64,000 bases of DNA, taken from assembly GCF_000294655.1 (NCBI RefSeq), contig NZ_CAHP01000020.1:26750-90749 (forward strand). Reading direction: 5' to 3'. The notes beneath the pieces were generated by a model. That model was given only the letters and a program-made list of their open reading frames with translations, did not search any database and was not told the origin of the DNA. Source of the DNA: Magnetospirillum molischianum DSM 120. GTDB lineage: Bacteria; Pseudomonadota; Alphaproteobacteria; Rhodospirillales; Magnetospirillaceae. Below, piece by piece: positions 1-7,721 of this stretch. Every line of letters begins with the position of its first letter. Position 1 is the first letter of the stretch. The position numbers and the translations under genes were made by a program.

Positions 1-1053
1 GGAATCGCGTACCAGCATCTCCATCGGGAAGCCGAACATCGCCTTGGTCAGGTCCCGATCGTAGGCCTTCCAGCCGATGAAATTGGTGGTGGTCGCAGCC
101 GTCACCGAGGTCAGCCTACTGGCGCTCAGATCGTGGTTGACCTCGAGCGAGTAGCGGCCGTTGCTCTTGCGGTTCTCGTCGAAGACGTCAGGGGAGATGT
201 CGAGAGCCGGATGGTCGCCGTAGGGGCGCAACATCATGACGTTGATGCCGCCGGTGCTGCGTTCCCCTTCCGCCGTCAGTAGGGCGTCGGTGCCGGTGCC
301 CGCATCCCACAGCAGACTGCCGCGAAAGGCGAGATCGGTCATCTGGGTCAGCGGCTTGCCGTCCTGGGCGTTATCTACCCAGTAATCGGCGCCAGTACGG
401 CGGACGGCGAGGCGGGCGGCGAGGCTATCACTGATTGGGCCGCTGATCGCCCCTTCCTCCAGATTCTGCATCTGCTGGCCGATCTCGCCCCGGACATAGC
501 CTTCCATCACTCGGGTCGGCTTGCGGGTGGTGATGTTGATCGCGCCAGCCTCGCTGCCGCGGCCGAACAGGGTACCCTGCGGTCCCTTCAGCACCTCGAC
601 CTGATCAACGTCGAGCGTGCCGAGCGACAGGTTGCGCGACGACATCGAGACGCCATCGACGTTCAGCACAACCGAATTGTCGTCCATGTTCATCTGATAG
701 AGTGAGCCGACGCCGCGGATGCGGACGTTGTAATCGTTGGGGCCACCCGACGAGTTGATGCTGACCCCGGTGACGTTGTGCAGCGCCTCGTCCACGTTCT
801 GCATCCGCCCGGTCTCGACCGTATCTCCGTTGATCACGCTGAGTCCAAACGGAATGTCCTTGGCTTTTTCCTCACCGCGCCGGGCGGTCACCGTCACTGC
901 CGGTAGCGCCACCGCCGTGCCGTCCTCGCCGATTGCCGTACTCTCGGCCTGCTCGGCCCATGCCAAGGAGGGGAGGGGAAGCTGTGCCGACAGGGCGAGC
1001 GACAGGGTCATCGCGCTGAATCGCGCCCGAGTGGAACCGTGGTTAAACTGCAT
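1..1053 (-). CDS. TonB-dependent siderophore receptor (FyuA-like), C-terminus outside window
   Basis: Outer-membrane receptor expected to import the ferric form of the siderophore made by the neighbouring genes. The visible 351 residues begin with a signal peptide (likely cut after AWA near residue 33), then a TonB-box-like stretch (VTVTA) and a plug domain with RIRGVGS and EVLKGPQGTLFGRGSEAG, which resembles the yersiniabactin/pesticin receptor FyuA. The ATG at 1053 is the first in frame; I see no strong ribosome binding site. It lies 74 bases after the two-module NRPS on the same strand, so it is probably the last gene of that operon. The beta-barrel continues beyond base 1. The siderophore-receptor family is clear; the ligand is inferred from context. 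Confidence 0.9.
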   Translation of the reverse strand, partial: MQFNHGSTRARFSAMTLSLALSAQLPLPSLAWAEQAESTAIGEDGTAVALPAVTVTARRGEEKAKDIPFGLSVINGDTVETGRMQNVDEALHNVTGVSINSSGGPNDYNVRIRGVGSLYQMNMDDNSVVLNVDGVSMSSRNLSLGTLDVDQVEVLKGPQGTLFGRGSEAGAINITTRKPTRVMEGYVRGEIGQQMQNLEEGAISGPISDSLAARLAVRRTGADYWVDNAQDGKPLTQMTDLAFRGSLLWDAGTGTDALLTAEGERSTGGINVMMLRPYGDHPALDISPDVFDENRKSNGRYSLEVNHDLSASRLTSVTAATTTNFIGWKAYDRDLTKAMFGFPMEMLVRDS

Positions 1054-1127
1054 GGTCTTGCACCGACATTGACGTTAACTCTTCTTTTAATTGTAGTGCG
1101 GGGTGACGGGACAGGCCCGCCGAGGGT

Positions 1128-4100
1128 TCAGATCGCGCCCATTTCAAATGTTTCTGCCGCTTCCGCCCTGGGGGTGGCCGTGGGGCGACCATGGGCGAGA
1201 TGTTCGCTCAGGCCTGCGGCGAATCCGGCCAAAGTCGGGTTGGCGAACAACAGCCGCAGCGGTGCAGGCGTGGGTGTCAGGCCGTCGCGACACAGCCGCT
1301 CGACGATACGGGTGGCGCGGAGGCTGTCGCCGCCGAGAAGGAAGAAATCGTCATCGCGGCCGACGTGCGGCTGGTCGAGGATCTCGGCCCAGACCGCAGC
1401 CAGTGCGGTTTCGAATTGGCCGCGCGGGGCGGATGCCGCGGTCGGACGGGCACTAGCCGTGAACCAAGCCTGCACAGCGGCACGATCAACCTTGCCGTTG
1501 GCTGAAAGCGGTAGCCGATCTATCGCTTCGAGACGGGAGGGGATCATGTATTCGGGCAGGCGGTCGGCTAGACCAGACCGCAGCCGAGCCTCGATTTCAT
1601 TGACGCTGGCCATACCGGGATCGAACACCACCGCCGCTGCTAGTGCGTGGGGCGTGTCGAGCAGGACCGCGACGGCGTGGCGGACGTTAGGCAGGGAATG
1701 CAATGCCGCCTCGATCTCGCCCAGTTCGATGCGGTGGCCGCGCAGCTTGATCTGGTGGTCGCGACGGCCAAGGAATTCAAGCAGCCCGCTGGGGCGGAAA
1801 CGACCGAGATCGCCGGTGCGGTACCAGCGCCGACCGGCCTGGGTGACGAAACGCTCGGAGGTTAACGCCGGGGCACCGCGATAGCCGACCGCCAGCCCGG
1901 CCCCGCCAATCCACAATTCACCCGGCACCCAATCGGGGCAATCCTGCCCGAGTGCGTTGACCACTCGGTAGGCTTGGTTGGGTAGGGGGACGCCATAGGG
2001 GATCGAGGTCCATCCGGCAGGTGCCTCACCCTCTACCTCGAATTGGTTGGACCAGATCGCCGCCTCTGTCGCGCCGCCGAGCGCAGTGAATCGGCCGGAA
2101 CCGGCGGTGGCGGCCGTCAGCCGTGGTGGCAGGTCTAGCCCGATCCAGTCGCCCGACAGTAGTGCCACCCGCAGCGGTAACGGCTCGACCGCGCGTTCGG
2201 CTGCCGTCAGCAGCATGTCGAGCAGGACCGGCACGCTGTTCCACACCGTGACGCGGTGACGGCGGATCAATTCCAACCAAGCCGTTGCCTCGCGCCGGTC
2301 ATCCTCTGGCACTACGACTACCGCGCCGCCGACACCGAGCAGGCCGAAGATGTCGTAGACCGACAGGTCAAAATCGAGCGCCGATACCGCCAGCACCCGG
2401 TCGTCGGCGCCGATGCCGTGCTGGCGGGTGACTGCATCGATGGTATTGAGCGCGGCGCGGTGGGTGATCTCCACCCCTTTCGGCTCGCCGGTCGAGCCAG
2501 AGGTGAAGATGATGTAAGCGCTCTCCTCGCCGTTGCCGAGTACCGGCCGCTCGAGTGGAACGCGGTCAGCGCTGCTGGCGACAGTGGCAGCGGTGACGAT
2601 CTGGCGGATACCGGCGGTAGTCAGGATGCGCTGTCGCCGTGCCGATGGCTGATCGGGGCCGATCGGGACATAGCAGCCCCCGGCCGCCAGTACTCCCAGT
2701 ACGGCCACGACCTGATCGGCGCCGCGCGGCAGCGACACCGCTACCGGCTCGCCGCGTTCCACTCCTTCGGCGCGCAATACGGCCGCCAGCCGCAGGGCGC
2801 GCCCGGCGAGTTCGCCATAGCAGATCTCGTGTCCATCGTCGAACAGCGCTGGCCGTTCCGGTCTGGCCCGAGCCAGATCAAAGAATGCCTGATGCAGCCC
2901 GCGTCCGGCTGGGGCGGCACGGGTCTCAACGTGGGCTTCGCGTCGTGTCCGCTGCCTGGTCGGTAGCGGATCGGGATCGGGCCGTTGCCACGCCGCCGGA
3001 TCGACAGCCAGCTCTTCCAGCCAGCGGTGCTGTGCCGCGACCAGTTCGTCGAGCAGGCCGGGGGGGAACAGCCCCTCCACCACATCCCAGGTCAGCCGCA
3101 GGTCGCCGTCTAGTTCGTAAACCTGATGATCAAGCCACACCTGCGGGGTTTCGGAGAAGCCTCCTGCCGCCAAAGCGGGGAAGCCGGTTGGCGGGTCGCG
3201 CAGCACCTCGTCGGCGAGACCGAGCGTGCTGGTGAACACCACCGGCAAGGCGGCAGCCCGGCCTAAGCGGCAGCCACGCTCGCGCTGGACCCAGATCGAG
3301 GAGACGGCGCGATGCTCCAGCACCTCGGCCAGTTCGTCGCGCAGTCGCCGCGCCAAGGTCAGCAGGCTGTCGCCCGAACGAGGATGGACCGCTACCGGGG
3401 CCAGCGTGGTGAAATCGCCCAGTACCCGGTGGATATCGGGGTGAACGTCGCGGCGGTCGAACAGGGTGAGGTTGAGGGTCAGCGCCTCGCCTCCGCTCCA
3501 ATGGGCCAGGGTGGCGGCATAGACCGTCAGCAGCAGCCCCGATGGGGTCAGGCCATGTTCACGCGCCCGCGTCCGCACCTCCTGCCAGCGTTCGGCCGAT
3601 AGCCGGGTTTCATGGCGGTGGAACCGCACCGGGGCGAGAGTGGAGGGGTCGGCTGCGAGCGGCAGGGCCGGGGATGGTGGCAGATCGTCGAGCCGGGCGC
3701 GCCAATAGGCCTGGGCGCGTGCCACCTCCCCGGCGGCGGGGCTGGCCTGGAGGACATAATCGCGGAAGGATAGGCCAAGCGGCGGCAGGACGATGGCGGG
3801 ATCGCGCATCAGCATCATCAACTCGCCCAACAACAGCTTGACGCTGAAACCGTCGAGCAGCATGTAATCGATGGCGATACCGAAGCGGCAGCGCTCGAGA
3901 CCATAGCTGATCGCGTGCAGGTCGAAGGGTGGCCCGTCGCCGCGTTCGGCCGCCCATTGATCCCACCGTGCCCGCAAGTGCTGGCTGGCGGCTGCGGCGT
4001 CGGCTCCGGGCAGTTCCTCGCACGTGACCGTCACCGGCGGGGATTCGGAGCGGATTCGTTGCCGCCCGTCGCTGGTCAGCACCGCGCGCAGCATCTCGTG

Positions 4101-7100
4101 GTGTTCGACCAGCCGAGTCCAGGCTGTCGCGATCCGGTCCAGATCGACTGTCTCCCCGTCGAATTCCAGCGCGTAGGTGGTGCCGCACGCCAACGGTAGG
4201 CCGGACTCCCGTCCGGTCAGGTATGCCTGCTGCACCTCGGTCAGCGGAAACGGTTCGGCGCGGTGGTCAATGTCGGGGAGAAGCGGGGCTGCGTCTACCA
4301 CTGGGCTAGCCTCGCTCAGGCCGGTGACGAAATCGGCCAGCACCGGCCGGGCGAACAGCAGCCGCAACGGTTGTTCAGCCGATAGGCCATGCTGGCCCAG
4401 CCGGGCCACTAGTCGGGTCGCCAGCAGGCTGTCGCCACCGAGCATGAAGAAATCGTCACTGCGCCGGACGCGTTCGAGCCCGAGCACCTCGCACCACAGG
4501 GTTGCGACCCGCTGTTCCCGCCCAGGGCGGGGCGGTTCGCCGACCTCGGGTCGGGTGGCGGCTGCCTCGGTCAGTAGAACTGCGAGGGCGGCGCGGTCGA
4601 TCTTGCCGTTAGCCGATAGCGGCAGCGCATCATGCGCCACTAGGGTGGTGGGGATCATTGCCTCGGGCAGCCGTTCGGCCAGACCGGCGCGGATCGTTGC
4701 TATCGCCTCGGCCGGGGCATCTGGCTTCAGCACCAGCAGGGCGGCCAGGGTCGGTGGTTGGCCCACCGCCACCGCAACCGCCTGGCGTAGTTCGGGTAAT
4801 GAGTGTAACGCAGCCTCGATTTCTCCTAATTCAATGCGGTGTCCCCGGATCTTGACCTGATGGTCCGCACGGCCAAGGAAGTCCAGCGTTCCGTCCGGCC
4901 AGTAGCGGCCGAGATCGCCGGTGCGGTACCAGCGCTGGCCGTCGGCCTGGACGAAGCGTTGCGCCGTCAGCGCCGGATCGCCGCGATAGCCGGTGGCCAA
5001 GCCCGTGCCGCCGATCCACAATTCCCCCGTTACCCAGTCAGGGCAATCGCGCCCGCGCGGATCGACTACCCGGTAGTACTGGTTCTCCAGTGGGGTGCCA
5101 TACGGGACCGACCGCCACGAACGCGGCGGTGTCGCTGGCACCTCCTGGGCGTTGGACCAGATCGCCGCTTCGGTTGCGCCACCCAGCGCGACCAGTCGGC
5201 CGGTGTCGGCTGTGGCGGCGGCGAGGCGTCCGGCGAGGTCGAGCCCGACCCAATCGCCCGAGGCCAGCGCCAGCCGTAGCGGCAATACCGTTTCCGTCCC
5301 TTCTACCGCCGTCAGCAGCATGTCGAGCAGCACCGGAACCGAATTCCACAGCGTTACCCGATGGCGGTGGATCAGATCGAGCCAAGCGGTGGCGTCACGC
5401 CGGTCCTCTTCTCCGACCATCACCACCGCTCCGCCGACTCCGAGCAGGCCGAATATGTCGTAAACCGACAGATCGAAATCGAGCGCCGACACCGCCAGAA
5501 CCCGGTCGGCCGGGCCGATCCGATGGCGCTGGTTGATGGCGTCGATGGTGTTGGCTGCGGCGCGGTGGGTGACCTCCACCCCCTTCGGCTCGCCAGTCGA
5601 GCCCGAGGTGAAGATGATGTAGGCTGGCGCTTCTGGCGCGACCGCTACCGGCTGGTCGAGCGGCTGGCGTTGGGCGGCGGTGGCGAGGTCTATCGGCAGC
5701 AGGACGTGGCGAATGTCGGCGGTGCGCTGGATACGGGCCTGCCGGGTCTGTGGTTGGCCGATCCCGATCGGGACGTAGCAGCCCCCCGCTGCCAGTACCC
5801 CCAGCACCGCTATCACTTGGCCGATTCCGCGCGGCATCGTTACCATCACCGGGTCGCCCGGCCGCACCCCCCATTCCACCAGCAGGGCGGCGACCTGGAG
5901 GGCGTGGTGGGTCAGCGCACTGTAACTCAGTGTGCCCTGTCGCTCGATCAGTGCCACCTGCTCGGGCATCTCCCGCCCCAGGGCGAATATCGGGTCGTGC
6001 AGCAGGCGCGGCGGCAAAGGCGCAGCGGTGGCGTTGACTGCCGCCCGCACCGCCCGTTGTTCTGTCGGCAGCGCTGTCGTTACCGACTGCTCCCATGCTG
6101 CCGGAGTGGCGGCCAGGGTTTCGATTCGTTCGACATAGGCGGCGAACATCGCTGTGATCAGTCCCTCGGGGAACAGATCCTCCACCGCGTCCCAGGTCAA
6201 CAGCAGCCCGCTTTCCAGTTCGTAAACCTGATGGTCGAGCCACACCTGCGGCGTCTGCGAGATCATGTGGCCGAGCCGACCGAGCACGGCACATGCCTCG
6301 TCGCCGAGCAACGGGATGCCAAGATTGCAGGCGAACACCACCGGGGCGAAGCTCCGCTCCCCCGGTCGCTGTCGGGCAAGGTCGCGCTGCACCCGCACTC
6401 CGGAATAGCCCGCATGGGCGATGTCGGCGTGCAGTCCGGCCTGGAGGGCGCGGGCACGATCGGCGAAAGTCTGTTCCGCGCCGCAATCGACCGCTAGCAG
6501 GAGCAGGTTGGTGAAATCGGCGACAACCTCCCCTAGCGCCGGATCGCCACCCTGGCGGTCGAACAATGGCAGGTTGAGCAGGAAGCGCGGGCTAGCGCTC
6601 CAGCGCGCCAGGATCTCGGCATAGGCGGTAGCCAATGTCAGCGCCGGGGTGAGGCGGTGGCAGGCGGCGTGGTTGCGTAGGTTTTCCCAGGCCGATGGAC
6701 TCAGTCGGTGCTGATGGCGGCGAACGCGCGGCTGGGCGATCTCCTCCGGCTGCCGTCGCAGCGGTAGCGCCGGAGCACCAGGCCAATCAGCCAGCCGCCG
6801 CTGCCAATAGGCGCGGTCGGCGTCACGGTGGGCCGCCTTGCGTCGTTCCTCGTCTGCGAGATAGGCGGCGAAGCTCCATCCGGCCGGGGCTGGCGGCGCG
6901 GCATCGCGAGCATAGGCGGCGGCGAGGTCGCGCAGCAGAAGATGCAAGCTGTGGACGTCGGCGACCAGCAGGTCGAGGTCGAAATGAATCCGGGTCGCCC
7001 CGTCCGGCAGCATGCTCAGTTCTAGCCCGGCTACCTCGCCGACCTCGACCGCGAGGCGGCGGTGCGACAGGCGGTCGCGGGTGGCGGCGAGGGACGCTTC

Positions 7101-7721
7101 CACTGCCTCGGGCGCGTTGCCGCGCAGGTCATGTACCGGCAGTGGCGTAACGGCTTGATCGCGTGGGCCGATGCTCTGGCTGCCATCCTCGTGGAAGCGG
7201 GCGCGCAGCATGCCATGACTCTGCCGCACCCGCCCCCATGCCGCCGCCAGCCGGTTTGGATCGACATGGTGCCCATCCAGTTCTAGGTAGGCGTGACAAC
7301 CGACTCCGCCGAGCGGCTGATCGTCGCGGCGGCCGATCCAATAAGCGTGCTGGACGTCAGTGAGGGCGAAGGGGGTGCCGGCCTCCGTGTCGTTGGCCGC
7401 GTTGGCTTCGGTTTCCTGATTGGCTGCCATGGTCGTGGTCGGGGCGGTGGCGCTGATCAGCGCCCACCACGCAGCCAGTGTCGGGCGCTCAATCAGGGTA
7501 GAGAAGGTGACGGCCACCCCGGCCTGGCCCAGGCTGGCGACCAGCCGCATCACCTGAAGCGAATCCAGCCCGGCCTCGATCAGGTCGTCGTCGTCACCCA
7601 GCGCACGGCCGGGATTGGATAGCAGCGGCCGGACCTGGAGCCGCAGCCAATCGGGGGAGACAGGGGTGGACAACGAGGCGGCGGCCTTAGCCGACGCCGC
7701 CAGCGGCAGATCCTGTTTCAT
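1128..7721 (-). CDS. Two-module NRPS, ArCP-Cy-A-PCP-Cy-A-PCP (PchE/HMWP2-like)
   Basis: 2197-residue synthetase expected to load salicylate and add and cyclise two cysteines. Aryl carrier domain with GLDSLQ (Ser54). First cyclisation domain has the DxxxxDxxS motif at D250, D255, S258. First A domain (about 570-1050) has SGSTGEPKG, and FDLSVYD, WNSVP, LASGDW and GGATEAAIW give a code matching D-L-Y-N-L-S-L-I-W, the known cysteine signature. PCP1 Ser is 1098. The second Cy motif is D1285, D1290, S1293; the second A domain (about 1600-2090) has the same code; PCP2 Ser is 2133. Unlike PchE or HMWP2, no methyltransferase-like domain is inserted in either A domain. There is no thioesterase; the C-terminal tail is acidic and may dock with the next synthetase. 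The start overlaps the upstream gene by ATGA. Confidence 0.95.
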   Translation of the reverse strand: MKQDLPLAASAKAAASLSTPVSPDWLRLQVRPLLSNPGRALGDDDDLIEAGLDSLQVMRLVASLGQAGVAVTFSTLIERPTLAAWWALISATAPTTTMAANQETEANAANDTEAGTPFALTDVQHAYWIGRRDDQPLGGVGCHAYLELDGHHVDPNRLAAAWGRVRQSHGMLRARFHEDGSQSIGPRDQAVTPLPVHDLRGNAPEAVEASLAATRDRLSHRRLAVEVGEVAGLELSMLPDGATRIHFDLDLLVADVHSLHLLLRDLAAAYARDAAPPAPAGWSFAAYLADEERRKAAHRDADRAYWQRRLADWPGAPALPLRRQPEEIAQPRVRRHQHRLSPSAWENLRNHAACHRLTPALTLATAYAEILARWSASPRFLLNLPLFDRQGGDPALGEVVADFTNLLLLAVDCGAEQTFADRARALQAGLHADIAHAGYSGVRVQRDLARQRPGERSFAPVVFACNLGIPLLGDEACAVLGRLGHMISQTPQVWLDHQVYELESGLLLTWDAVEDLFPEGLITAMFAAYVERIETLAATPAAWEQSVTTALPTEQRAVRAAVNATAAPLPPRLLHDPIFALGREMPEQVALIERQGTLSYSALTHHALQVAALLVEWGVRPGDPVMVTMPRGIGQVIAVLGVLAAGGCYVPIGIGQPQTRQARIQRTADIRHVLLPIDLATAAQRQPLDQPVAVAPEAPAYIIFTSGSTGEPKGVEVTHRAAANTIDAINQRHRIGPADRVLAVSALDFDLSVYDIFGLLGVGGAVVMVGEEDRRDATAWLDLIHRHRVTLWNSVPVLLDMLLTAVEGTETVLPLRLALASGDWVGLDLAGRLAAATADTGRLVALGGATEAAIWSNAQEVPATPPRSWRSVPYGTPLENQYYRVVDPRGRDCPDWVTGELWIGGTGLATGYRGDPALTAQRFVQADGQRWYRTGDLGRYWPDGTLDFLGRADHQVKIRGHRIELGEIEAALHSLPELRQAVAVAVGQPPTLAALLVLKPDAPAEAIATIRAGLAERLPEAMIPTTLVAHDALPLSANGKIDRAALAVLLTEAAATRPEVGEPPRPGREQRVATLWCEVLGLERVRRSDDFFMLGGDSLLATRLVARLGQHGLSAEQPLRLLFARPVLADFVTGLSEASPVVDAAPLLPDIDHRAEPFPLTEVQQAYLTGRESGLPLACGTTYALEFDGETVDLDRIATAWTRLVEHHEMLRAVLTSDGRQRIRSESPPVTVTCEELPGADAAAASQHLRARWDQWAAERGDGPPFDLHAISYGLERCRFGIAIDYMLLDGFSVKLLLGELMMLMRDPAIVLPPLGLSFRDYVLQASPAAGEVARAQAYWRARLDDLPPSPALPLAADPSTLAPVRFHRHETRLSAERWQEVRTRAREHGLTPSGLLLTVYAATLAHWSGGEALTLNLTLFDRRDVHPDIHRVLGDFTTLAPVAVHPRSGDSLLTLARRLRDELAEVLEHRAVSSIWVQRERGCRLGRAAALPVVFTSTLGLADEVLRDPPTGFPALAAGGFSETPQVWLDHQVYELDGDLRLTWDVVEGLFPPGLLDELVAAQHRWLEELAVDPAAWQRPDPDPLPTRQRTRREAHVETRAAPAGRGLHQAFFDLARARPERPALFDDGHEICYGELAGRALRLAAVLRAEGVERGEPVAVSLPRGADQVVAVLGVLAAGGCYVPIGPDQPSARRQRILTTAGIRQIVTAATVASSADRVPLERPVLGNGEESAYIIFTSGSTGEPKGVEITHRAALNTIDAVTRQHGIGADDRVLAVSALDFDLSVYDIFGLLGVGGAVVVVPEDDRREATAWLELIRRHRVTVWNSVPVLLDMLLTAAERAVEPLPLRVALLSGDWIGLDLPPRLTAATAGSGRFTALGGATEAAIWSNQFEVEGEAPAGWTSIPYGVPLPNQAYRVVNALGQDCPDWVPGELWIGGAGLAVGYRGAPALTSERFVTQAGRRWYRTGDLGRFRPSGLLEFLGRRDHQIKLRGHRIELGEIEAALHSLPNVRHAVAVLLDTPHALAAAVVFDPGMASVNEIEARLRSGLADRLPEYMIPSRLEAIDRLPLSANGKVDRAAVQAWFTASARPTAASAPRGQFETALAAVWAEILDQPHVGRDDDFFLLGGDSLRATRIVERLCRDGLTPTPAPLRLLFANPTLAGFAAGLSEHLAHGRPTATPRAEAAETFEMGAI

